Positions 1 through 6,981 of a stretch of DNA of 27,241 nucleotides are shown here, piece by piece. Source of the stretch: JAADHG01 sp964418645 (GTDB lineage: Bacteria; Bacteroidota; Bacteroidia; Flavobacteriales; Flavobacteriaceae); NCBI GenBank assembly GCA_964418645.1, contig CAYQME010000032.1, positions 1 through 27,241 on the forward strand. The letters are read 5' to 3'. The position numbers were made by a program, and so were the translations under genes. Every line of letters starts with the position of its first letter. Position 1 is the stretch's first letter. The notes beneath the pieces were generated by a model. The model saw nothing but the letters and a program-made list of their open reading frames with translations. It ran no database searches and had not been told where the DNA came from.

Positions 1-788
1 AACCCACTCAACACTAGCACAGGAATAGAGCTATGAAAATCTTTTTTATAAATAATATTCTTTTCCCACTTTTTGGTAAAAAATCCACGTTTACGACGTA
101 CTACGCATAGCAAATCTGGACTAATAGATTGAAAATGCTCTAAAACCCCTTGAAAGGTTGTGGCATTATTTGTTGTTATTACCTTATCAGACACCTCTGA
201 TAATTCTTCATTAACATCAAAATCGTCTTCATTATGATAAGGTGTTTTTACCAACAACAAATTCACTTTTGCTTTAAAGCTTTCTTTAATTAATTGTAGT
301 GGTCTTAGCACATTATTCTTTCTAATAATGGCTGATTTTACGGCCATTAAAATATTAGTAATAGGCTTAAATACATACCCTTCAGGAACTATTAAAGCTG
401 GGATTTCTGTTTGTTTGATAATTTTCCCTGAAGTATTTCCTAAAAATACTTCATCTTCAATAGCGTTAGTTCTAGGTTCAATTAAAAACAAGCTAATCTC
501 AGATGTTTTACTCGCCAATTCTAAAGTGTCTATTAGCTTTCCTTTAAATGTTCTTGTAATCACTTCAACACCCTTAGTGTCAATTTTTGATACCAAATTA
601 TTTAAAAATTCTTGGCTTTCGCGTTCCAGAATATAATCTATTTTTATCATTGTTCCTGCTTTTGTATACACATTATATACTTGAACTACATACACTTTAG
701 CGTCAAAAGCTTTTGCAAAATCTATGGCGTATTGCAAATGACTCTCAGCATTTTTTGAAGATCCAACAGGAACTAAAATATTCTTCAT
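1..788 (-). CDS. Universal stress protein, UspA family, tandem domains (3' end cut by window)
   Basis: The frame read leftward from the ATG at 788 stays open to base 1, so the C-terminus lies outside the window. The product begins MKNILVPVGSSKNAESHLQY, the typical first strand and nucleotide-binding start of a UspA domain. A second half begins near ITNILMAVKSAIIRKNN, so this is a two-domain (tandem) Usp of about 260 residues seen and probably about 275 in all. It is cytosolic, with no signal peptide or membrane segment. Family members bind ATP or AMP and support survival under stress; the specific role here is unknown. The second half has lost the clean ATP-loop glycines usual in ATP-binding Usps, as far as can be judged by eye. 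It diverges from the MATE gene across an 87-base gap. Confidence 0.85.
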   Translation of the reverse strand, partial: MKNILVPVGSSKNAESHLQYAIDFAKAFDAKVYVVQVYNVYTKAGTMIKIDYILERESQEFLNNLVSKIDTKGVEVITRTFKGKLIDTLELASKTSEISLFLIEPRTNAIEDEVFLGNTSGKIIKQTEIPALIVPEGYVFKPITNILMAVKSAIIRKNNVLRPLQLIKESFKAKVNLLLVKTPYHNEDDFDVNEELSEVSDKVITTNNATTFQGVLEHFQSISPDLLCVVRRKRGFFTKKWEKNIIYKKDFHSSIPVLVLSG

Positions 789-875
789 AATTATAGATTT
801 AAAAAACTAAATTTACATCATATTTTTACAAAAATAAACATTAATAATGATTCTAATCTCATTAAGTTATTCCAT

Positions 876-2210
876 TTGAATACATCTATTGGCCTAAAAC
901 AAATTAACAAGCTGGCTATTCCTGCATTAATTGCAGGAGTCTCTGAACCTTTACTATCAATTACAGATACGGCTATAGTTGGTAATATTGATATAAATGC
1001 GACAGAATCTTTAGCAGCTGTTGGAATTGTTGGTGCATTTATATCCATGCTCATTTGGGTTTTAGGACAAACACGAAGTGCTATTTCTTCTATTGTATCG
1101 CAATATTTAGGCGCTAATCAATTAGACAAAGTAAAAAGTCTTCCTGCTCAGGCCATTTTTATAATTACATCGTTTAGTGTTTTAATTATTGTAACAACAT
1201 ATCCTTTTGCCGAACATATTTTTAAGCTTTATAATGCTTCCGACTTAATCTTAAACTATAGTGTAGATTATTATAAAATTCGAGTGTTTGGTTTTCCTTT
1301 TACATTGTTTACAATGGCCGTTTTTGGAGCTTTTAGAGGCTTACAAAACACGTTTTACCCTATGATTATAGCCATTATCGGCGCCCTTTCAAATATTATA
1401 TTAGACATTATATTAGTGTATGGTATAGATGGTTTTATCTCGCCTATGCATATTAAAGGTGCTGCTTATGCGAGTGTTGTTGCACAAGTATTAATGGCTT
1501 TATGCGCTGGTTATTTCTTGCTCAAAAAAACAGAAATTCCGTTACGATTAAGTTTTCCTTTCAACAAAGAAATAAAGCGATTTATCTTTATGATTTTAAA
1601 TTTATTTGTAAGAACAATTGCGTTAAATGTAACGCTATATTACGGAAGTGCTTTTGCAACTAGTTATGGTAAATCATATATAGCAGCCTATACCATCGCT
1701 ATTAATTTATGGTTTTTAGGTGCTTTTATTGTAGATGGTTACGCTAGTGCTGGTAATATTTTATCTGGAAAATTATTAGGCGGAAAAGAATACAATTTAC
1801 TTATAAGATTAAGTAACAAACTTATTAAATACGGAATACTAATTGGTATTATTATGGCGTTAATTGGAGGATTGCTTTACCATCCTTTAGGAACTTTATT
1901 TACTAAAGACCCTGTTGTGCTTGATGCTTTTTATAATGTGTTTTGGATTGTACTGGCAATGCAACCTTTTTGTGCATTAGCATTTATTTTCGATGGTATA
2001 TTTAAAGGCTTAGGCAAGATGAAACATTTACGAAATGTGTTATTATTCTCAACATTTATTATCTTCTTACCAATCTTGTTTTGGTTAGATGCTCTCGATT
2101 ATAAACTATATGCCATATTTATTGCTTTTACCTTTTGGATTATTGCCAGAGGTGTTCCTTTAATCATAAAATTTAGACAACTATTTTTACCACTTGCTCA
2201 AAAGGCGTAA
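876..2210 (+). CDS. MATE family multidrug/toxin efflux transporter, DinF-like
   Basis: A 444-residue, very hydrophobic protein with about 12 membrane segments, the usual MATE size and topology. The N-terminus reads LKQINKLAIPALIAGVSEPL and then SITDTAIVGNI, matching the first MATE helix and the D-T-A-x-VG signature of DinF/NorM-like exporters. A second-half repeat starts near FIFMILNLFVRTIALNVTLY. It should sit in the inner membrane and export organic cations or drugs driven by Na+ or H+; the substrate cannot be told. The frame has no ATG at its 5' end. The best start is TTG at 876, and an ATG at 847 is out of frame and stops quickly. The stop codon overlaps a TAnnTTTG box that could drive the next genes. 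Confidence 0.9.
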   Translation: MNTSIGLKQINKLAIPALIAGVSEPLLSITDTAIVGNIDINATESLAAVGIVGAFISMLIWVLGQTRSAISSIVSQYLGANQLDKVKSLPAQAIFIITSFSVLIIVTTYPFAEHIFKLYNASDLILNYSVDYYKIRVFGFPFTLFTMAVFGAFRGLQNTFYPMIIAIIGALSNIILDIILVYGIDGFISPMHIKGAAYASVVAQVLMALCAGYFLLKKTEIPLRLSFPFNKEIKRFIFMILNLFVRTIALNVTLYYGSAFATSYGKSYIAAYTIAINLWFLGAFIVDGYASAGNILSGKLLGGKEYNLLIRLSNKLIKYGILIGIIMALIGGLLYHPLGTLFTKDPVVLDAFYNVFWIVLAMQPFCALAFIFDGIFKGLGKMKHLRNVLLFSTFIIFLPILFWLDALDYKLYAIFIAFTFWIIARGVPLIIKFRQLFLPLAQKA

Positions 2211-2215
2211 CTTTG
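2208..2215 (+). promoter_or_regulatory. Putative -7 promoter box TAACTTTG
   Basis: TAACTTTG matches the Bacteroidota -7 consensus TAnnTTTG in full and includes the TAA stop of the MATE gene. It lies 30 bases before the ATG at 2245, so it could start the transcript for the two micro proteins and queD. No well-spaced TTG (-33) box was found, so the call is tentative. Confidence 0.4.
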
Positions 2216-2244
2216 ACGCATAATGCACATTTTTAAATTAAACT

Positions 2245-2418
2245 ATGTTTTTATTAAGCCTTATTCAAGATATAAATATTGAAGAAAAAATTAATAAAGC
2301 ACCTGACAGTAGTTACGAAATTGGTGTATTTATTGGCTCGATGTTGCCATTTGTAGTTTTAGTTGTTATTGCTTATTTAATTTATAGATATAATAAAAAA
2401 AGAATAAATAAAGAATAA
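2245..2418 (+). CDS. 57-aa single-pass membrane protein, unknown function
   Basis: An ATG-started frame of 57 codons begins MFLLSLIQDINIEEKINKAP. It has one clear membrane segment at about residues 28-47 (GVFIGSMLPFVVLVVIAYLI) and a basic tail, RYNKKRINKE, which predicts a cytosolic C-terminus. The stop at 2416-2418 is followed after one base by the ATG of the next micro ORF, and that ORF ends two bases before queD. The three genes are therefore packed like an operon. I do not recognise the family. The hydrophobic segment, the basic tail and the tight spacing argue for a real gene, while its size leaves doubt. Confidence 0.6.
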   Translation: MFLLSLIQDINIEEKINKAPDSSYEIGVFIGSMLPFVVLVVIAYLIYRYNKKRINKE

Positions 2419-2419
2419 T

Positions 2420-2518
2420 ATGGATATACTTAGTTTTTTAGGAGGAAATGGCTTGTTTCTTTTATTGGGTCTTGTATTAATAATTGTATATTTTGTAAAT
2501 AAAAGAAAACGAAGATAG
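2420..2518 (+). CDS. 32-aa single-pass membrane micropeptide, unknown function
   Basis: The ATG at 2420 opens a 32-codon frame, MDILSFLGGNGLFLLLGLVL, continuing through IIVYFVN to a KRKRR end. It is one hydrophobic helix (about residues 10-26) with a strongly basic C-terminus, consistent with a positive-inside anchor. It starts one base after the stop of the preceding 57-aa ORF and ends two bases before the queD ATG, so translation is probably coupled. A GGAGG lies inside this ORF at 2441-2445, too far from the queD start to act as its ribosome site. No family is recognised. Conservation in related genomes would decide whether it is real. Confidence 0.5.
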   Translation: MDILSFLGGNGLFLLLGLVLIIVYFVNKRKRR

Positions 2519-2520
2519 CA

Positions 2521-2970
2521 ATGAGTAACATTCGTATTACAAAACAATTTTCTTTCGAAACTGGTCATGCACTTTATGGGTACGATGGTAAATGTAGAAA
2601 TGTTCATGGTCATAGCTATAAGCTTGCTGTTACTGTTATTGGTAAGCCAATTTATGATTCTAACAATGTAAAGTTTGGAATGGTTATAGATTTCTCTGAC
2701 CTTAAAAAAATAGTAAAAGAAGAGATTGTAAACATTTTTGATCATGCAACTGTTTTTAATAAAAACACACCTCATGTTGAACTTGCTAAAGAGCTTGAAA
2801 ATAGAGGGCATAACGTTTTATTGGTAGATTATCAACCAACGAGTGAAATGATGGTTGTAGATTTTTCTAAAAAAATTAAAAAACGCCTTCCAGAGAATAT
2901 AAAGTTACATTCTTTAAAACTACAAGAAACCAACTCGTCTTATGCTGAATGGTATGCTTGTGATAATTGA
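2521..2970 (+). CDS. queD: 6-pyruvoyl-tetrahydropterin / 6-carboxytetrahydropterin synthase family (QueD-like)
   Basis: A 149-residue cytosolic enzyme of the PTPS/QueD family. Zinc ligands are visible as H16 in SFETGHALYG and H29 and H31 in NVHGHSY, with the catalytic cysteine at C25 (GKCRNVHGH). MVIDFSDLK and FDHATVFN are the usual middle motifs, and E136 in LKLQETNSSYAEW is the pterin-anchoring glutamate. Bacterial QueD converts 7,8-dihydroneopterin triphosphate to 6-carboxy-5,6,7,8-tetrahydropterin for queuosine synthesis. True PTPS enzymes make tetrahydrobiopterin precursors instead. The short bacterial length favours QueD, but no queC or queE neighbours are visible to settle it. It is the last gene of a tight run with the two micro membrane proteins. 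Confidence 0.88.
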   Translation: MSNIRITKQFSFETGHALYGYDGKCRNVHGHSYKLAVTVIGKPIYDSNNVKFGMVIDFSDLKKIVKEEIVNIFDHATVFNKNTPHVELAKELENRGHNVLLVDYQPTSEMMVVDFSKKIKKRLPENIKLHSLKLQETNSSYAEWYACDN

Positions 2971-2974
2971 TATT

Positions 2975-3040
2975 GTTGTCATGCTAATCTCGTTTCGGTA
3001 TCTCGTTATGTTAAGTTCAATTATGAAAGATCTTTAGATT
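2975..3040. repeat. Degenerate intergenic repeat, GTCATGCT...TTTCGGTATCTC type
   Basis: The gap between queD and lpxH starts with TTGTCATGCTAATCTCGTTT followed by CGGTATCTCGTTATGTTAAG. It resembles the dispersed repeats of many Flavobacteriaceae, which usually read GTCATGCTGAA...TTCAGCATCTC; that likeness is from memory. The inverted-repeat core is degraded, so this is a weak call. Confidence 0.4.
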
Positions 3041-3066
3041 AACATTATTTCCTGTTATATTTACAT

Positions 3067-3822
3067 ATGCAAATTCCTGAAGGAAAAAAAATATACTTCG
3101 CTTCCGATAATCATTTAGGAGCACCAACAAAAGCACAATCACTTCCTCGTGAGAAGAAGTTTGTAGCTTGGTTAGATAGTATAAAACATGATGCTGCTGC
3201 CATTTTTCTATTAGGTGATCTCTTCGATTTTTGGTTTGAGTATAAGACTGTAGTTCCAAAAGGATTTACAAGAACACTTGGTAAGCTCGCTGAAATTAGT
3301 GATTCTGGAATTCCCATCTATTATTTTGTAGGGAATCATGATTTATGGATGAATGGCTATTTTGAAGAAGAACTCAACATTCCTGTATATCATAAACCAC
3401 AAGAATTTACCTTTAATGACAAAACCTTTTTTATTGGTCATGGTGATGGTTTGGGTCCAAAAGACAAAGGTTATAAACGAATGAAAAAAGTGTTTACTAA
3501 TGGTTTTGCAAAATGGTTATTTAGGTGGTTACATCCCGATTTAGGAGTGCGTTTAGCGCAATATTTTTCGGTTAAAAACAAGTTAATCTCAGGAGAAGAA
3601 GATATTAAATTCCTTGGAGATGATAACGAATGGTTGGTACAATATTGCAAAAGAAAAGAACAAGGTAAGCATCATGATTATTATGTTTTTGGACACCGAC
3701 ACTTGCCTTTAGAAATAGATTTAGAAAACAATTCAAAATACATCAATCTTGGTGATTGGATTTCTTACTATACTTATGGTGAGTTTGATGATGAAAATTT
3801 CACTCTTGAATCTTATAAATAA
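3067..3822 (+). CDS. lpxH: UDP-2,3-diacylglucosamine diphosphatase
   Basis: A 251-residue calcineurin-like metallophosphoesterase. The metal-binding motifs appear in order: D14 and H16 in FASDNHLGAP, GDLFDFW with D51, GNHD with N90 and H91, H125 in GHGD, and H210 and H212 in GHRHLPLE. This is the LpxH layout, and LpxH hydrolyses UDP-2,3-diacylglucosamine to lipid X at the cytoplasmic face of the inner membrane in lipid A synthesis. The amphipathic middle part (about residues 140-180, FAKWLFRWLHPDLGVRLAQY) fits the substrate-binding cap. The start at 3067 places the first beta strand (KKIYFASD) at the N-terminus as expected. The esterase gene follows six bases downstream, so they may be co-transcribed. 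Confidence 0.9.
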   Translation: MQIPEGKKIYFASDNHLGAPTKAQSLPREKKFVAWLDSIKHDAAAIFLLGDLFDFWFEYKTVVPKGFTRTLGKLAEISDSGIPIYYFVGNHDLWMNGYFEEELNIPVYHKPQEFTFNDKTFFIGHGDGLGPKDKGYKRMKKVFTNGFAKWLFRWLHPDLGVRLAQYFSVKNKLISGEEDIKFLGDDNEWLVQYCKRKEQGKHHDYYVFGHRHLPLEIDLENNSKYINLGDWISYYTYGEFDDENFTLESYK

Positions 3823-3828
3823 TTTTTA

Positions 3829-4767
3829 ATGAAAAAATATTTCTTTATCCTCTTATTTAGTTTAAGCTTCATTTTTTTTGCATCTGCTCAAATAAAACAG
3901 GGAGAAATTACTCATGATGGCTATAATAGAACCTGGTTAACCTATCTACCTAAAAACTATTCCAAAGCAAAAACATATCCTTTGGTTATTGCATTACATG
4001 GAGGAAGTGGAACTGCCAAACAATTAATGAATAGCACTAAAAAGAGATTCAACACTTTGGCTGATACAAAAGGGTTTATTGTGGTGTATCCTCAAGGTGT
4101 AAAAAAATCTTGGAACGACAATAACAAACGTGACCAAAACGGTTTTGCACGAAAAGAAAATATTGATGATGTTGGTTTTATTAGCAAACTGATTTCGGTA
4201 TTGGAGTCGAAATACAGTATAAATAGTGATGCCGTTTTTGCTTGTGGTATTTCTAATGGTGGACTAATGTCACAAACTTTAGCTGTTGAATTGTCAGAAA
4301 AAATAAAAGTTGTTGGTATGGTTGCGGCTACATTTGGTAAAGATGAAGTTGATAAAGTTACTGATACCTCTCCGTTTTCAATCCTATTTATTCATGGTAC
4401 AAAAGACCCCATTATTCCTTATGCCGAAGGCGATATAACTGTATTTAAAAAAACACGAGGTCATGTGTTGGGTATTAAAAAAAGCATTGCTTATATGTGC
4501 TCGTTAAATGGAAATACCCTCGAACCCATTGTAACTAAATTAGCAAATATCTCTATAAAAGATAATATGACTTCAGAGCATTTTAAATATCCAAATAATA
4601 AAAATCCATCATTAAAAGTAGAATTAATAAAAGTTATTAATGGTGGTCATTCTTGGCCTGGAGCAAAAAAGAAAAAGCGGTTGTTGAAAAAAATAACAGG
4701 CGCAACTACTCAAGATTTTAATGCTTGTGATAAGCTTTGGGAGTTCTTTAAAAGCACTATAAAATAA
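3829..4767 (+). CDS. Secreted PHB-depolymerase-family esterase (LpqC-like)
   Basis: A 312-residue alpha/beta hydrolase with a clear signal peptide, MKKYFFILLFSLSFIFFASA, cut before QIKQG. The strand YPLVIALHGGSGTA gives the HGG oxyanion motif. The nucleophile elbow is GISNGG with S142, the acid is D193 in HGTKDPIIPY, and the base is H274 in NGGHSWPG. This is the esterase PHB-depolymerase / LpqC family, which also includes feruloyl and acetylxylan esterases. The protein should be exported to the periplasm or beyond. The natural ester is unknown, and no polymer-binding domain is present, so true polyhydroxybutyrate degradation is not supported. It sits six bases after lpxH and one base before the next hydrolase gene. 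Confidence 0.85.
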   Translation: MKKYFFILLFSLSFIFFASAQIKQGEITHDGYNRTWLTYLPKNYSKAKTYPLVIALHGGSGTAKQLMNSTKKRFNTLADTKGFIVVYPQGVKKSWNDNNKRDQNGFARKENIDDVGFISKLISVLESKYSINSDAVFACGISNGGLMSQTLAVELSEKIKVVGMVAATFGKDEVDKVTDTSPFSILFIHGTKDPIIPYAEGDITVFKKTRGHVLGIKKSIAYMCSLNGNTLEPIVTKLANISIKDNMTSEHFKYPNNKNPSLKVELIKVINGGHSWPGAKKKKRLLKKITGATTQDFNACDKLWEFFKSTIK

Positions 4768-4768
4768 T

Positions 4769-5704
4769 ATGAAGTATTTTTATTTTTTAGCGTTTAGTAT
4801 ATTCCTGCTTTCTTCCTGTCGACCATACAAGTCAACTGTTGAAAAACCCCATCAAAAAACATATTCTCAATTTAGAGGTGAGCAAAACATATTTTCTTCA
4901 AACGATGGAAATATTCATTATATAGACAAAGGCAAAGGCGAGGTTATTGTCTTGCTACATGGTGTACCAACTTCGGGTTGGTTGTATCGAAATATGATTG
5001 ATGGATTGGTTGATAATGGCTATCGTGTTATTGTGCCAGATATGTTGGGTTATGGCGCAAGCGATTCGCCAAAAGGGTACGCCCTCTATTCCGAAGAAAA
5101 ACATGCAGATCGAATTTTAGACTTAATGGATGCTTTAAAAATAAAACATTGGACTCAAGTTATGCATGATGCTGGTGGGCTTTGGACTTGGGAACTTATT
5201 AAAAAACGACCAGATAGAATTACGAGCCTCGTGATCTTAAATACTATCATTTATGAAAACGGATTTGATCCTCCCATACGTTTTAAACCTGGTTTTTTTG
5301 CACGTACAGCAATGTGGAGTTACAGAAACGGTATATCTACTAACGCTTTGCTTCACAAATTATTTAAATCTGGATTGATAGAAAACAAACTCAATAAAAT
5401 AGATATTGAGGGTTATAAAGTGCCTTTATTAGAGGGTAAAACACGTGGTATGTATTATTTCTTTTCAAATACTTGTAATTATTTACCTGATTATTCTAGC
5501 ATCATCAAGAACTTAAATATTCCAAAACTTCTCATTTGGGGAAAACAGGATGAATTTTTAGTGTTTAATAATATGAAAAATGATGTTATTACTGATTTAA
5601 ATTTATCAGAAGAAAATATTCATCTCATTGAAGCCAAACATTTTATTCAAGAAGAAAAACCTGAAGAAATTAATGCATTAATTCTAGGTTTTTTGAAGCA
5701 CTAG
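4769..5704 (+). CDS. Alpha/beta hydrolase lipoprotein with haloalkane-dehalogenase-like catalytic residues
   Basis: A 311-residue protein with a lipoprotein signal ending LLSSC, so C17 is probably lipidated. The fold motifs are LLHGVPTSGW (oxyanion region, about 62-71) and DMLGYGASD. The nucleophile position is HDAGG, with Asp (D134) where esterases have Ser. The acid may be D261 (GKQDEF) and the base H291, in AKHFIQEEKPEEI. Asp at the elbow and the HFIQEEKPEEI tail are typical of haloalkane dehalogenases and of epoxide and fluoroacetate hydrolases. The halide-stabilising Trp next to the nucleophile (DWGG in dehalogenases) is Ala here, so dehalogenase activity is not assured. The stop codon overlaps the stop of the converging MFS gene. 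Confidence 0.82.
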   Translation: MKYFYFLAFSIFLLSSCRPYKSTVEKPHQKTYSQFRGEQNIFSSNDGNIHYIDKGKGEVIVLLHGVPTSGWLYRNMIDGLVDNGYRVIVPDMLGYGASDSPKGYALYSEEKHADRILDLMDALKIKHWTQVMHDAGGLWTWELIKKRPDRITSLVILNTIIYENGFDPPIRFKPGFFARTAMWSYRNGISTNALLHKLFKSGLIENKLNKIDIEGYKVPLLEGKTRGMYYFFSNTCNYLPDYSSIIKNLNIPKLLIWGKQDEFLVFNNMKNDVITDLNLSEENIHLIEAKHFIQEEKPEEINALILGFLKH

Positions 5705-6975
5705 TCTTCCTTTTCATGCGCTTCAATATCTTTTTGTAAATCCAATTTTCTAAACGATGGTGACACAATTCCTGTAGTAATAACCGTAATTAAAGTCATA
5801 GTTCCACCAAAAACAACAGCAGTAACTGTTCCCATAAGTTTTGCGGTTAAACCACTTTCAAAAGCACCAAGTTCATTTGATGAACCAACAAACATAGAGT
5901 TCACTGAAGCTACACGCCCTCGCATTTCGTCTGGTGTTTTTAATTGTAAAATCGTTTGACGTATTACCATTGAAACACCATCAGTAACACCACTAATGAA
6001 TAATGCCACCACAGAAATCCAGAATATTGTTGATAGCCCAAAGACAATAATACAAATTCCAAAACCAAAAACGGCAACAAGTAATTTTAGCCCTGCCCTT
6101 TTACTTATAGGAATATATGCTGTAATCAACATCGTTAAAAACGCACCAATAGCTGGAGCTGCTCTTAGCACACCAAACCCTTGAGAGCCTACTTTTAAAA
6201 TATCTTGAGCAAAAATAGGTAACAATGCAACTGCTCCGCCAAAAAGTACCGCAATCATATCTAAAGTAATCGCTCCTAAAATAGCTTTATTTTTAAATAC
6301 AAACTTAACCCCTTCTTTCAGGCTTTGTATTACTGGTTCACCAATTTTGGGATTTAAAATTGGTTTTTTTGAAATCTGAAATAATATGATTAACGATAAT
6401 AAAACTAGTCCAAAAACTATACTTAGCGACCAATGTACACCAATCCAGTTAATAGAAAATCCAGCAAAAGCAGGTCCTAAGACCGAAGCCATTTGCCACG
6501 TAGAACTGCTCCATGTTGCCGCATTTGGATATAATCTCTTAGGAACAATCAACGCTACTAAAGAAAATATGGTTGGTCCAAAAAAGGAACGTAAAAACCC
6601 TCCAAAAAACACCAAAGCATAAATAGAATATAATATTGTATTTGTTGGCCACTCTGAAACTATTCTTGGCCACGTGAGTAAAAATAACCCCAAACTAATC
6701 AATGAAAATGCAGAAATGCATAATGCTAATAAATTTCGTTTTTCACTTTGGTCAACTATGTGACCCGCAAATAATGCCATAGAAACCGCTGGAATAAATT
6801 CAAAAGCACCAATTAATGCTAAACTCAAAGGGTCTTTGGTTAAAGTATATACTTGCCATTCTACAACAATAAATTGCATAGACCAACCAAATACCAATGC
6901 AAAGCGAAGCAATAAAAAGATGTTGAATTCTTTAAATCGTAAAGCTGCATAAGGGTCTTTTTTTGTCATAATCAT
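5701..6975 (-). CDS. MFS transporter, EntS/DUF894-like exporter
   Basis: A 424-residue major facilitator protein with 12 predicted helices, starting MIMTKKDPYAALRFKEFNIF. The opening pattern (AALRFKEFNIFLLLRFALVFGWSMQ, about 9-33) and VEWQVYTLTKDPLSLALIGA match the MFS_3/EntS group, with the loop motif GHIVDQSEKRN after helix 2. Relatives export siderophores or other small molecules; the substrate here is unknown. An in-frame ATG six bases further in (6969) could equally be the start. It lies six bases downstream of recJ on the same strand and is likely co-transcribed. At its 3' end the stop codon shares the palindrome CTAG with the stop of the opposite-strand hydrolase. Confidence 0.88.
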   Translation of the reverse strand: MIMTKKDPYAALRFKEFNIFLLLRFALVFGWSMQFIVVEWQVYTLTKDPLSLALIGAFEFIPAVSMALFAGHIVDQSEKRNLLALCISAFSLISLGLFLLTWPRIVSEWPTNTILYSIYALVFFGGFLRSFFGPTIFSLVALIVPKRLYPNAATWSSSTWQMASVLGPAFAGFSINWIGVHWSLSIVFGLVLLSLIILFQISKKPILNPKIGEPVIQSLKEGVKFVFKNKAILGAITLDMIAVLFGGAVALLPIFAQDILKVGSQGFGVLRAAPAIGAFLTMLITAYIPISKRAGLKLLVAVFGFGICIIVFGLSTIFWISVVALFISGVTDGVSMVIRQTILQLKTPDEMRGRVASVNSMFVGSSNELGAFESGLTAKLMGTVTAVVFGGTMTLITVITTGIVSPSFRKLDLQKDIEAHEKED

Positions 6976-6981
6976 TTCAAC

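Noticed and set aside
328..636. 102-aa plus-strand ORF inside the universal stress protein gene
   Set aside because: Antisense to a clear Usp coding frame; its composition shows no recognisable domain.
2441..2445. GGAGG as Shine-Dalgarno site for queD
   Set aside because: It lies about 75 bases before the queD ATG and inside the 32-aa ORF; Bacteroidota rarely depend on such sites.
2377..2811. 144-aa minus-strand ORF over the micro proteins and queD
   Set aside because: It is antisense to queD, whose zinc and catalytic residues are intact, and reads as low-complexity F/I/N-rich sequence.
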